Positions 10,885-24,187 of a DNA stretch of 64,000 nt are shown one piece after another (position 1 is the stretch's first letter; each line of letters starts with the position of its first letter). Made by a program: the position numbers and the translations under genes. Under the pieces are notes generated by a model that was given only the letters and a program-made list of their open reading frames with translations, was not told the DNA's origin and searched no databases. The stretch spans positions 435,214,730 through 435,278,729 of the forward strand of contig NC_081407.1 in assembly GCF_030272615.1 (NCBI RefSeq). The letters are read 5' to 3'. This DNA is from Cryptomeria japonica (Eukaryota; Streptophyta; Pinopsida; Cupressales; Cupressaceae).

Positions 10885-13800
10885 TGTAATGCCCCGCTAG
10901 GAACCCTAAACAACACAACTAGGCAACTAAAGGGTGAAATAATTTGTTTTTTTAAAAGACTAAGTGCATTAGCTACAACCATTGCACGTTTAATAACACA
11001 GCGGAAGTCTAACATATGATTTCCTAAGGGTTACCAATGAAGATTAATTCTTAGATTATATTAACACCACAATTAATCCATTTAATTAGATAAAATTGAA
11101 TGCTTTAGTTTAAAACTACACATACATCCAAATTTTATAATAAAGAAAATAAAAGTATTCCAATGTATCTAATTTCCATAAACCATTTAAACATAAGATC
11201 AAAGCAATAACATTCATTTCACTGACATAATATTACAATATCCATAGATACATGGCTTCCAATAATGTCACAGATTACAAAGCTACAATATCAAGGTTAC
11301 ATAAAAGCCTGATACAATTACCACAAGGTCTCAACTAAACAATGATCTCGAACAAGAGCTGGTACATAAACCACGAACCAAGAAACACCAACGAAGTCTT
11401 TCCTCGCCTGAAGATACAATCCAAAACATCTGATGGGAAGTGGCACTACCACCCGACCATGTGATCCCGAAATGGAACCACCCCATCGTGCTAGGAGATA
11501 GTAGAAAACCCTCAAGCAAGAAAAGTAAGACAAGTACGAAAGGACTACAAGACTTTGCAACCATCCATGTGACTCAACTCACAAAACACTAGTAACTCTA
11601 AGGAGAGAGTGTCATCACATGTCTTACGGTGGATACCATGGTACAACCTCCATAGGTCCCAGCCCCCATCCTGGGTTTCTCCTAGTAACCTCTCCCGAGC
11701 CTCTGGTTCCATCTAAGTCTCATGCAGACCCTACCAATCCTTTCGTGAAGACAAGGTGGTAAGTTTTCCATTCTAGGCCTTCTCGTAACATTATGAGCCT
11801 TGTACAAGCACTCACCTATGCACGAGGTACATTATCTTAATTAATATTTATCTCACTCCCCCCTAATATATTATTAGGTTATCACCTTTTAACTAACTTT
11901 CAACGGGTTATCCTATCAACCACTTCGGGCACGGCCCCTGCTCGAAAGCCACTCTCTCTCATAGAACACTAACAGGAAATGTCTCTCTCTACAAGAACTC
12001 TATGGTGAAACAGACAACCATAAACAATCCTAACAAAGCACAGGTGAAGGATACATAATCACTAACCCAAGATTGACCATTTGGAAAAACACACACAATG
12101 GCTCACATCAATAAGGTTATACAACAACACCTGACCAAGGAGAAATAATAACATAGGACAAAATGACAAATCAACCAAAATTGCAATGAAATTAAGCTTG
12201 ACTGAGAACACAATATACGCAAGATCCTATTATAGGCAATCTTTCCTTAAAAACAACCAAAAGCATAAATAACATGCAATTTAAGAATTTCCAGATAACA
12301 AGAATTTACAACTATATAATACATAGAAATCAAACTTGTCATTTGTCCAATAAAGTTAAATAAATTCACATATGAATTAATCTCCTAATGTATTTCCATT
12401 ATGAATATCGAATTTAAAATTATAGGTTTTTTTTTCTAAAATTACTAAATTCTAAATTCTTTATTCATATAACAAAAATCTTTAAATTGATAATTAAAAA
12501 TAAAACAAATATATATATATATATATATATATAACACATTATAATTATTTATTTACTTTTTTAAAACTAAATAACAAATAAAATAATAAATTAAATTAAA
12601 CTGAAAAAAAAATAATAATAACAAACTAACTACCCTAGGGTAGCGGTGCCACCATATGGCAGCCAACACTACACTTGGGTAGCGTTGCTGCCCTATGGCA
12701 ACAACCACTACCTAAGGTAGTTGTTGTGTGGGTAGAGGCATAGCCTCCCCACATTTTTTTAATATTATTTTTTTTTAAAGCATTAAAAATAAATTCCCCA
12801 TTTACTAAAAAATTTCTGACAGCAAAAACATAAATTCCCCATATCAATAAAATTCATTTTACAGAATTTTATTCTAATTATATACTTTTTTAAAAATTTC
12901 AGATAATCCAATAACTTTAATTCTTAATTAAATTTATTTCTAGGTAATCATATAATTTCATAGAGATGCCATTATTTAAAAGACTATTTAAACAAGAGAG
13001 AATAATTTTCCTAGTAAATACTATTTCTCTCAACTTTTGCAATTTTTCATGCAATCATGAGGATCTTGACTATTTTTTTTTTCTCCATAATAATTTTTCC
13101 TAATTTTCTCCAAATTAAACTCTTCCCACAAACTAGAAATACACATCAGGCATGAATTCTAAAACAAAAACTTAAATTCATCAGAAGAGGGTTTTGGATT
13201 TGACAATTATTTTACACGCACATCAAGCAGAGAAAAATAGAAATATTTACTAAAAACACACAACTAAGAAATCATCCAACCTGGTATAGCTTTCTTGGAA
13301 GATATTTGTAGAAGTGCCCTAATCCTTTCAATAAACTTCCAATAAATTTCTTCACCTAAAATTCTTGACCTGTTCCTGTGTGTCTAAAATAAAGACCTAT
13401 ACCCCTATTTAAACTAAAATTCTAGGTTCAATAGCTTTTTCACAGAAAACCTAAATTTAGAATAATAGTAATTTTATTTTATTTTCTAAATATATCACAA
13501 AAGATAAGGTAACATGCAATAATTAAAAATTATTATTCTTTCTTTTCTTTTCTCATGCACATTAATTAATTTTCTAAATAAAGAATTAAAACAATATTTT
13601 AATTCTAATTAATCCTTTTATTCATTTATTTAATTAAAATTTTAGGAAATAATAAAAACAATTAATCTAATTTATTTTTTCATTTAAATAAAAATATATT
13701 TCTAATATCATGCAGCTTGCAACTTAATTTAATAATTTCTTTTTAATTAACTAAATTTATAATCTCAATGCATAAAATACATAATTCACAAGAATACCAA

Positions 13801-14465
13801 CCATGAGATAAATCCATAAATTTAATTAATTAATTAAATCCACTAAACACACACAACTGAACAAACCACAAGCAAATACTCATAAAAAGATCAAACGACA
13901 AAATACAAAGGCCGAACTAATTGACAGGTTGACCAACTGACGACACTTACATGAGTGTAACTGAGTAAAATAGGGTCAACAACTATCTCCTCCACTTCCA
14001 TCGGAAAATATAAGGCACGCTCAGACCTGTGAAGCTAGGTGGAGACGATACCTCGTACCTATGCGGTACTTGTACCTACAATATCTTGCATCACCGAACT
14101 ACACATGCATATATACAATATAGAAAACACGGTATACACACCAATGAAGGAGAATCATGATGTTCCTTGTCTCACCGAAATGAGTGAAGGAAAATCATCC
14201 CCTTGCATCCAATACACTTGCAGACACACAACATATAATTTCACATTGCATAAATAAAGTAAAATGTCAGTACATAGCAATAATCCATAAAATGCCATAA
14301 ATCATAAGTACTGAAATACTGCAAATAAATTATGCATCTCATATCCAAATAAAGCATGAAATAATGTCATAAAAATCTGAATAACACATCATGGTAATGT
14401 ATCCAGTGAAAATAAACAATAATAAAGTATGAGTCTAAAGAGTTCAAATGCGTAGGGGTACTACA
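10885..14465 (-). repeat. 3' LTR (3,581 bp) of the giant-LTR element
   Basis: This non-coding, mostly AT-rich LTR contains an (AT)n run at 12509-12533 and a GC-rich palindromic block at 12626-12753. Short reading frames (for example 11318-11564 minus and 14039-14257 plus) occur in both LTR copies but show no recognisable domain. Sharing them is expected from LTR duplication and does not imply selection. Confidence 0.92.
12626..12753. repeat. GC-rich palindromic block inside the giant LTR (left copy)
   Basis: An island of GC-rich sequence in very AT-rich surroundings is built from short inverted motifs: CTACCCTAGGGTAG, a GGTAGCG(G/T)TGC element used twice, and a near-perfect hairpin CAACAACCACTACCT / AGGTAGTTGTTG. 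The same block is at 16493-16621 in the other LTR. Confidence 0.75.
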
Positions 14466-14716
14466 TTCTCCCCCCCAAAACTAGGCTTACTCCTGGAAGC
14501 CTAAAACAAATAAGAATATAGCTCTCTCATCTCGCTGCATCCTCCCCTAGCTTTCCTAGCCATGACCTAGCACTGTATAGAGAAAACGGATCAGACCTAG
14601 GGCAAGGATAAAACAAGGGAAACACAAACATTAAGACCTAAGAAAAAAGGTCATATTAGATAGGCTCACTACAAACGCAAAGTACCCAGTGTTAAAACTT
14701 AGGCTCTGATACCAAA
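14466..14716 (-). other. Minimal interior of the giant-LTR element (PPT, short spacer, PBS)
   Basis: The polypurine tract (14466-14480) and the primer-binding site (14699-14714) sit at the two ends of a 251-bp interior. The roughly 200 bp between them have no coding frame. A packaging signal would have to be here or in the LTR transcript. Confidence 0.88.
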
Positions 14717-17700
14717 TGTAATGCCTCGCTAAGAACCCTAAAGGAAAACAACACAATGGGGCAACTAAAGGGTGAATTTTTTTTTTTTTAAAAAGACTAA
14801 ATGCATTAGCTACAACCATTACACGTTTAATAACACAACGGAAGTATAACATATGATTTCCTAAGGGTTACCAACGAAGATTAATTCGTAGATTATATTA
14901 ACACCACAGTTAATCCATTTAATTAGATAAAATTGAATGCTTTAGTTTAAAACTACACATACATCCAAATTTCATAATAAAGAAAATAAAAGTATTCCAA
15001 TGTATCTAATTTCCATAAACCATTTAAACATAAGATCAAAGCAATAACATTCATTTCACTGACATAATATTACAATATCCATAGATACATGGCTTCGAAT
15101 AATGTCACAGATTACAAAGTTACAATATCAAGGTTACATAAAAGCCTGATACAATTACCACAAGGTCTCAACTGAACAATGATCTCAAACAAGAGTTGGT
15201 ACATAAACCACAAACCAAGAAACACCAGTGAAGCCTTTCCTCGCCTGAAGATACAATCTAGAACATCTAATGGGAAGTGGCACTGCCACCCGACCATGTG
15301 ATCCCGAAATGGAACCACCCCACCGTCCTAGGAGATAGTAGAAAACCCTCAAGCAAGCAAAGTAAGACAAGTACGAAAGGACTACAAGACTTCGCAACCA
15401 TCCATGTGACTCAACTCACAAAACACTAGTGACTCTAAGGGGAGAGTGTCATCACATGTCTTACGGTGGATACCATGGTACAACCTCCATAGGTCCCAAC
15501 CCCCATCCTGGGTTTCTCCTAGTAACCTCTCCCGAGCCTCTGGTTCCATCTATGTCTCAAGCGGACCCTACCAATCCTTTCGTGAAGACAAGGTGGTAAG
15601 TTTTCCATTCTAGGCCTTCTCATAACATTATGAGCCTTGTACAAGCACTCACTTATGCACGAGGTACATTATCTTAATTAATATTTATCTCACTCCCCCC
15701 CAATATATTATTAGGTTATCACTTTTTAACTGACTTTCGACGGGTTATCCTATCAACCACTTCGGGCACGGCCCCTACTCGAAAGCCACTCTCTCTCATA
15801 GAACACTAACAGGAAATGTCTCTCTCTACGAGAACTCTATGGCGAAACAGACAACCATAAACAATCCTGACAAAACACAGGTGAAGGATACATAATCACT
15901 AACCCAAGATTGACCATTTGGAAAAACACACACAATGGCTCACATCAATAAGGTTATACAACAACACCTGACCAAGGAGAAATAATAACATAGGACACAA
16001 TGACAAATCAACCAGAATTGCAATGAAATTAAGCTTGACTGAGAACACAATATACACAAGATCCTATTACAGGCAATATTTCCTTAAAAACAGCCAAAAG
16101 CATAAATAACATGCAATTTAAGAATTTCCAGATAACAAGAATTTACAACTATATAATACATAGAAATCAAACTTGTCATTTGTCCAATAAAGTTAAAATA
16201 AATTCACATATGAATTAATCTCCTAATGTATTTCCAATATGAATATCGAATTTAAAATTATAAGTTTTTTTTTCTAAAATTACTAAATTCTAAATTCTTT
16301 ATTCATATAACAAAAATCTTTAAATTGATAATTAAAATTAAAACAAATATATATATATATATATATATATAACACATTATAATTATTTAATTATTATTTA
16401 TTTAATAAAAAAAACTAAATAACAAATAAAATAATAAATAAAATTTAAAAATTAAAATTAAATTAAACTTTTTTTTTTTTTTAAATAACAAACTAACTAC
16501 CCTAGGGTAGCGGTGCCACCATATGGCAGCCAACGCTACCCTTGGGTAGCGCTGCTACCCTATGGCATCAGCCACTACCTAAGGTAGTTGCTGCATGGGT
16601 AGAGGCATAGCCTCCCCACATTTTTTTAATATTATTTTTTTTTAAAGCATTAAAAATAAATTCCCCATTTACTAAAAAATTTCTGACAGCAAAAGCATAA
16701 ATTTCCCCATATCAATAAAATTCATTTCACAGAATTTTATTCTAATTATATACTTTTTTTAAAAATTCAGATAATCCAATAAATTTAATTCTTAATTAAA
16801 TTTATTTCTAAGTAATCATATAATTTCACAGAGACGTCATTATTTAAAAGACTATTTAAACAAGAGAGAACAATTTCCCTAGTAAATACTATTTCTCTCA
16901 ACTTTTGCAATTTTTCACACAATCATGAGGATCTTGACTATTTTTTTTTCTCCATAATAATTTTTCCTAATTTTCTCCAAATTAAACCCTTTCCACAAAC
17001 TAGAAATACACATCGGGCATGAATTCTAAAACAAAAACTTGAATTCACCAGAAGAGGGTTTTGGATTTGACAATTATTTTACACACACATCAAGCAGAGA
17101 AAAATAGAAATATTTACTAAAAACACACACTTAAGAAATCATCCAACCTGGTATAGCTTTCCTGGAAGATATCTGTAGAAGTGCCCTAATCCTTTCAATA
17201 AACTTCCAATAAATTTCTTCACCTAAAATTCTTGACCTATTCCTGTGTGTCTAAAATAAAGACCTATACCCCTATTTAAACTAAAATTCTAGGTTCAATA
17301 GCTTTTTCACAAAAAACCTAAATTTAGAATAATAGTAATTTTTCTTTTCTTTTCTAAATTTATCACAAAAGATAAGCTAACATGCAATAATTAAAAATCA
17401 TTATTCTTTCTTTTCTTTTCTCATGCACATTAATTAATTTTCTAAATAAAGAATTAAAACAATATTTTAATTCTAATTAATCCTTTTATTCATTTATTTA
17501 ATTAAAATTTTAGGAAATAATAAAAACAATTAATCTAATTTATTTTTTCATTTAAATAAAAATATATTTCTAATATCATGCAGCTTGCAACTTAATTTAA
17601 TAATTTCTTTTTAATTAACTAAATTTATAATCTCAATGCATAAAATACATAATTCACAAGAATACCAACCATGAGATAAATCCATAAATCTAATTAATTA

Positions 17701-18333
17701 ATTAAATCCACTAAACACACACAACTGAGCAAACCTCAAGCGAATACTCATAAAAAGATCAAACGAAAAAATACGAAGGCCGAACTAACTGATAGGACGA
17801 CCAACTGACGGCACTTACATGAGTGTAACTGAGTAAAATAGGGTCAACTACTATCTCCTCCACTTCCATCAAAAAATATAAGGCATGCTCAGACCTGTGA
17901 AGCCAGGTGGAGACGATACCCCATACCTATCTGGTACTTGTACCTGCAATATCCTGCATCACCGAACCACACATGCATATATACAATATAGAAAACACGG
18001 TATACACACTGATGAAGGAGAATCACGATGTTCCCTGTCTCACCGAAATGAGTGAAGGAAAATCGTCCCCTTGCATCCAATACACTCGCAAACACACAAC
18101 ATATAATTCCACATTGCATAAATAAAGTAAAATGTCAGTACATAGCAATAATCCATAAAATGCCATAAATCATAAGTACTGAAATACTGCAAATAAATTA
18201 TGCATCTCATATCCAGATAAAGCATGAAATAATGTCATAAAAATCTGAATAACACATCATGGTAATGTATCCAGTGAAAACAAACAATAATAAAGTATGA
18301 GTCTAAAGAGTTCAAATGAGTAGGGGTACTACA
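14717..18333 (-). repeat. 5' LTR (3,617 bp) of the giant-LTR element
   Basis: Partner of 10885-14465, a few per cent diverged by eye, with small indels such as extra AT-rich sequence near 16387-16470. The (AT)n run is at 16347-16371 and the GC-rich palindromic block at 16493-16621. It is followed by the target duplication ATGCG. Confidence 0.92.
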
Positions 18334-19053
18334 ATGCGGGTTGCATTTTCATTCCAAGTTGTATTGCTAGCTAAGACTGCCTGAAATTAAAGTTCGAGGA
18401 AGCTATTGATTTTGATTCCTGATTTCAAACAAGCCCGATTCAACTATTAATTTGGATTCGGCTCCCCTATCATTTATTGAGTGAACGACGAGGCCCATAT
18501 CTATATCAATTTACTCTCATATCCATCCGCTTAATCCATTGACCCAAAAGCATACACAGTAGAGCTAGCAACACCACTAGCAGAGGCTAGAGCAAAGAGA
18601 CCTACCTCAAGTTAGTAGACCCAGCGGTTGATGTTGTTGACATAGTCACATAGATAGACCGAGATCCATACAACCTTAGTGATCGGGATCGTGATCCAAA
18701 TTTTGAGTTTAGTGATTGAGGTGAAGATTCTGATGCTTCGGATAGAGGTCCAGCCATTGCTTTGAACCCTTTGGTATTTCTGTCGTTCATTCATTTTTTT
18801 CCTTTGTGTAGTACATGCGGTTTTAATTGTATGAATTGGGTTTTTGTGGTTTTTTGGGTTTGTTGTTCTATTTCCAATCATAGTATCACCCTCTTGCCCT
18901 AATACTTTTTATTCTATACCCTAATAGTAGGGTCAACAACACTCAACATATCCTTTTTTGGGGTATCCAACTCAAATCTATGTCAAATTTGTCACAGCTG
19001 CATTGTCTAAAGAACGATCTGATGTCTCTCCTAGGACTGGTTCAGACAAAGGA

Positions 19054-19607
19054 TTAGCAACACATAACATAGATTTTTGCACTTCTTAAAGCAATGAGAA
19101 GAATCATGAGTATGTTGACAAGTGAAAGAATAGGGGTGTAGATCAAAATATGAAACTGATGTATGGCAATAACAACCACAATAGGAACACAATTTTGGTT
19201 GAAATAATTTGACACATGTAGAGAAAGATTTAACTTGACTAGCATTTGTAAGTCCTCTAGATACAAATTTGACAGGTTTATAATATTCTGGGATATAAGA
19301 GGACGATATTTTCCCCTAGCTGTTATCTGAGATTCCAAAACTTTCACAATGGGTTTGGGTGAAGTATCAAATTTTGATTCAGTGGGTTTCTACTTTTGCA
19401 TTTTTGGTTGGTGGCATTTCTGGGCCATAGGCTTGGACACACATTTTGCCTCTGTGACACAAGGGAAGACACAACACATGTCTTCAAGTACATATTGGTT
19501 TTATTTGCTTGCTTTGTTGAAATGCTAGAAGAAGATACATCTTGCTTAACTTCTTTCTGCTCTGTGTTTTCTAACTGATCTTGTAACCTATTAAGTTTTT
19601 TACTCAA
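19054..19607 (-). pseudogene. gag-like zinc-knuckle remnant
   Basis: The open frame at 19607-19344 gives a charged stretch (MSKKLNRLQDQLENTEQKE, then Ser/Lys-rich). A second frame across about 19265-19070 gives CSYCGCYCHTSVSYFDLHP followed by FTCQHTHDSSHCFKKCKN, which reads as two degenerate CX2CX4HX4C-type knuckles, each with a lost cysteine. This fits the nucleocapsid part of a Gag and its place downstream of the primer-binding site at 20651. Frame changes and stops make it a pseudogene. Confidence 0.5.
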
Positions 19608-20650
19608 TAATATGTTTGGTTACAAAGTTGCAATAATGAAGGTTTATATTGTCTCCAACATTCAGATATCAATTTTGTCTCATCTGTTGTGCTTATAGTG
19701 AAATTTTAGAGTCAATATGCCCTCTGTCAATAATGTGGACATGATTGTAGTTATTTGACAAATGCCTTATAAGATCAATTATATCCTTGTTACTCCCAAA
19801 GATAACCATATTACTCCATAAATAGTTAAAAAAATAAAGCACAGATATTATACATCAGCATTATCTTCCTTAACAGTTCACACTTTTCTAAACAAAACCA
19901 CTGATCATGCAATTCTTGACCATATTTTCTTCACACTGTCGTGTCTATCACAGAAATTGCCATTCCTCTTCTTTTGAATTTATGAAAATTTTTACAGAAT
20001 AATGGCGAATGATTTGAATAAGAAGATACATTGGCAAAAACAAACATACACATCGGTTGACAAAAGAAGCAAAACAATCTATCTCTTGTTGTTCCCAGCA
20101 CTTCCAGTGATCAGTTCATGAATATCCTTTTTATTCCATCACTGATGGCAGTAGTATTAAGAAAAAAATAAGCTTCCCATGGCAGACACTTCTCTTCCCA
20201 CACATGACCTTTACTCATTGTTTATACAAATCTGGAATTGCTTAAATACTTATTTTTATGTGTTTACATAATGGATCTCCATGCAGCAGTCAAACAGGAA
20301 ACGATAAGTCTAAAATATGATGGGAAAGAGTGTAAACACCTTAAATCAGCTGGCAAAATAGAGGAACATTTATATCTCACTTATGCATATCAATAGCTTA
20401 GTTTTTCAGTAGATCAGCAACCGCAAATCAGCGATCAATGATGACTCAATCTCTAAACAAATTAGGAATGCTTAAAATGGTACCCAAATCTTATTGAGAA
20501 TAGTGGACGATTCTACCTCTCTGCGTCATAATGATTTGAGCAGTACTTGTAACGTAAGTTGAATCTCAAATCAGCTACCAACACGCATCCACTGGCTTCA
20601 CATGAATGCATGATTGCAGATTCATCTGCTCCTCATGTTCAACCATCCTA

Positions 20651-20664
20651 GTGCTCTGATACCA
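20651..20664 (-). other. Primer-binding site of a decayed LTR element
   Basis: TGGTATCAGAGCAC on the minus strand is the initiator-Met tRNA complement. It is two to three bases from the LTR-like sequence at about 20666. Confidence 0.75.
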
Positions 20665-20904
20665 CCGTTAGGCCCAGGAGGGGCAGAATATGAATTGATT
20701 TTTATTGTATTTCATTGTTTGTTACATAGGAAAGTTTACATTGTTATTTTATAGGCAGAAGAATAGTTTAACTGCCACATAACTATCTAAGTTGAGAATC
20801 AGTTTATTGAATTTACAAATGTGTAACCTTGGTGATTAACACATTAACATGATATGCATATGTATTGTCATGAAATTAAGTGTCTGAAAGTAACAAAATA
20901 GTAG

Positions 20905-21595
20905 TGAGCATACTTGGCTGAATCTGCACCACATTAAATTCCTCATAATTCAATGTAAGCATCATTTTTTACATTATTATTATCATTTAGAAGGTGGTTT
21001 CATGTATTTTATATAGCCTTTTAAAGCCAATTTTTTTTGTAAATATTAAGGTAGGATAGCAACCATAAAATATCAGTTAATTTTTTTGTTAACTTTTATT
21101 TCTGAGTATGCACGACACCTTGTCAATAAATTGGCTTCTTCAGATAGCTTAGTTTGTGTGCGTAGCTAAATTTATAGCACATTGGATTGGCTCAGGGATC
21201 AAATGTTTACGACAGTAAGATATCAGTTACTAATTTACTTACAACTGAAGAATGGTGCAGTTGGGGTAGTATATAAATAATATCAGACTACTGCTTATAG
21301 TTATAGTCCAGTAAAAATATGTTAGGTGACTACTTTATGCTATAGTAAAGCAAAAATCCATCCGATGATGTTAATACCTAATTGTACTAAATCAAGCTCT
21401 ATAAATTAGAGGAAGAGTTTAGTTGGTGTGCTTGGTTGAATCTATTTGCATTGAATTCCTCATAATTTCAAATTGGTACGCATTTATTGACCACTACTCT
21501 CATCTAGAAGGTTATCCACATGCAATTTACATAGCCTTTTTATGCCACAATTGTTTTGTTAAATACTACAATAGGATGCCAACCATGAAAGTTGG
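20905..21595 (+). repeat. Diverged direct duplication, about 170 bp, spaced 519 bp apart
   Basis: Copies at about 20905-21075 and 21424-21595 share a CTTGG(C/T)TGAATCT start, an ATTCCTCATAATT segment, ATAGCCTTTT(A/T)A, and a TAGGAT(A/G)(G/C)CAACCAT segment near the end. Confidence 0.7.
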
Positions 21596-22900
21596 CTCCA
21601 GGATGTAAATTTGAACAATCAACATTAAATTTCCCAAAATTTGCAACAGGCCTCATTCCTTGAGTTTACCTTTCAGGTCATCTGGGTGACCAAGACTTGC
21701 ACACAATTTGAACCCTTAAGCCAGGAATTAATTCAGGGAGTTCTGTGTAGTCTTCTATCATCTAACACTTTAGAGACCAGCACACAACTTGGACCCAGTA
21801 ACAGATGTACACTGTAGATGGAAGGCATATCTAGAAGGCAAGGGATATACCTTGACATCTACAGATGCCTGAATCTCATACTACAAAAAAAAAATGATTA
21901 CTCTTAAGGATTGAAATTTTAAAATTCAAAATACCTCACACGAACAGTTTCTCACTCACTCAAATAGGAAATTAGCAAGAATTTTGGAGAGTGTGAAACA
22001 GGTCTACATGACTGCAATGAAAGGAAGAGAGCATACTATTAAAAAGCAATTCCAAGTTGAGGTAACATGGCTTTGTAAGAGAATCAAATTCAAAAAGTGG
22101 CACACCTGAACCTAGGCCCCTAGTAACTATAATTAAAAGCTTCCTATAGTATCTGCACTTCATACGATATGATAAATCATCGTAACTTTGGATTTATTTA
22201 TTTTGATCTGACTGACTATGAGACCTGGTCTCAAACCATATTTTTCATTTTCTGTTAGGCTATTTACATTATTTGACTTTTAACTTCATTGTCTTAAAAG
22301 TTTTGTTTGACCCACAATCAGCTGAGGAATATTTTCTAGCTTCTCCAGTAAACCCACTCATCTAACTGAAGCTACTCAATTGCACTTCCTCTGCAACAAT
22401 TAGTGTCATTCCCAGTAACTACAATCAACTATGATTTAGAGACTTGATGCTATCAGAATTCTTAACAGCTACAGCTAGATAATGCTTCAAAGTAAATTGC
22501 ATAGATACAATAGCTAGATCGGTAATTTAGGCCAGTATTTGTGGATCTGATGATGCACCACAAAATCGTTGATCTGATGATCTCTCTCCTATTTCTATGC
22601 AATTTCTCCTGAAACATCCATCTAATTACATGTAGAATTCAAAATCTTCTAGATTCTACTGGATACTGATAAACATGGTCTCATTGTACTTTTGTGGTGT
22701 TTCATCTGAGTTTGTGGACTTCTATAGCTTAGATGACCAACTCGACAATTGAGTAGAACATCGTTCTTAGAGTTGAATGCAACTATAAATTGCATTTACC
22801 TGTTGCAAAAAATAAGCCATGTATGTTTATATTATTGCATCACATGATTATTGTGTTAGTACATTTAAGTGTCTTTTGTAGGTACATCTTTCTGGTACAT

Positions 22901-22942
22901 ACTATCTAGGGGAGGGATTCAACTATCTAGGGGAGGGATTCA
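22901..22942 (+). repeat. Perfect 21-bp tandem duplication
   Basis: The unit ACTATCTAGGGGAGGGATTC plus A occurs twice head to tail with no mismatch. It is a recent small duplication. Confidence 0.95.
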
Positions 22943-24187
22943 ATTTGCTTTGTACTAGCAAACAGTAGCGTGTAAGGGATATATAAACTGGCTAAATGTT
23001 TTTGTTTCTGTTTATATTTTGATTTTACCTGTTTTATTTTCTCTCTGTCTAAAAAATAGTGGCAAATAAAATTTGTATATTTGCTGCACATTCCAATTGC
23101 TTATGAGGGAAATTTTCAGTCCTACTATTGAATGTCATTGTTTCATCTCTGTTGTGTACGCTAAATAGTTAATCATTAAAATTTGTATGTAGAACACTCT
23201 TTTTATGGATGTGATCATTTGGTTGAATTGTAAACTTTTTTTAATGACATCTTTGTCCTTTGAATTATCTTAGCTGTTATTATTCAGGGATCCATTACAC
23301 AAGGCATCTGTCTTTAAAGATACTGGCTAAATGTTTCTTTTTTCCTTTTGATTTTACCTTTTTTTGTTTCCTGTCAGAGGAAAAAAAAATTGAGCCAACT
23401 AAAATAAAATAACACAATGGCCATGTTCTATCTCCTATGATAAAATTTTATTCTAGATACAACATATCAAACACAATATGCAACAGGGTTATTCTCAGTA
23501 AATAGTAAATGCTAAAGCAAACCCATGAACAGGTGCCCATGTTTCACTTGTTAGATGTAGTTTTCTACCCTTTGTAACCCAGAATTTTGATTGCATCTTG
23601 CGCAAGAGGAGACTCCACATTGTGCAAACTAAAGAGCACTGATGAACTACAACATCAATGATCATGTTAGAACAACAACCTATATAAATTGCTACTTCCA
23701 AGTGAAACATGCGATACCTATTCTTGGTACAATGCTTGAACTGCTTCTGATTGTGTATTATGCTATATTGATGTTGTCAACTATGCTGCCCTTTCAAGCT
23801 ACCACAAAACTTTAAATCTGTCCTACACTCTACATCCTCTCGGGGCTGCCCTGTTATGGGCTACTGGAGCAGTAGCATAGAAACAAGCACAAGCATAAAT
23901 ATATCAAACTATTTATTTCACAACTAAGACATAGTCATAGTCATAGTCATCGTTAGAAAAATACAAACATTAATTTGTAACCTGAATAAGGTTCAAGGAT
24001 CATAGTTGATGACATTGTTGTTGCTTCTACTCGGTGATGTATAATGTTGTTATTGAAGGCTTGATACATACACATCGTATATTATGTGCGTTGACATTAA
24101 TGAATCCAAGCTTTTATTGAACCGTCATATAGGGCAATGAAGTAGTTTGCCCTTGGTTTTGAAGGGAGCATCCTAATCCTCTGTCTC

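Larger units (their letters stand above)
10885..18333 (-). mobile_element. Giant-LTR non-autonomous retrotransposon with 251-bp interior
   Basis: Two LTRs of about 3.6 kb (10885-14465 and 14717-18333) start TGTAATGCC and end GGGGTACTACA. They are flanked by a perfect 5-bp duplication ATGCG (10880-10884 and 18334-18338). Only 251 bp separate them. That interior starts with a polypurine tract (minus strand TTTTGGGGGGGAGAA) at 14466 and ends with a minus-strand primer-binding site TGGTATCAGAGCCTAAG at 14714. Neither LTR nor interior has coding capacity, so the element must be mobilised in trans. LTRs make up about 97% of its length, unlike TRIMs (tiny LTRs) or LARDs (long interior). The clean target duplication shows that it inserted as one unit. 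Confidence 0.93.
18339..20830 (-). mobile_element. Decayed LTR retroelement: gag remnant, PBS and part of 5' LTR
   Basis: A minus-strand primer-binding site TGGTATCAGAGCAC lies at 20651-20664. An LTR-like end GTTAGGCCC follows at about 20666, with the expected terminal TG changed to CG. The LTR side contains CCTATAAAATAAC (TATA-like) and CAATAAAAATC (polyA-signal-like) on the minus strand. Inward from the primer site is decayed gag-like sequence. No second LTR or pol is visible, and the left end is lost near the giant-LTR insertion. The right boundary is an estimate. Confidence 0.6.
20831..24187. other. Non-coding spacer, probably including the 5' part of the Helitron
   Basis: No gene was recognised. 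The region holds a diverged duplication (20905-21075 and 21424-21595), a 21-bp tandem duplication (22901-22942) and a short CATAGT repeat near 23930-23950. The Helitron's 5' end should lie in the right part, but I could not identify it. Confidence 0.6.

Noticed and set aside
14039-18125. 72-codon plus-strand frame conserved in both giant LTRs
   Set aside because: Conservation is explained by LTR duplication; no recognisable domain.
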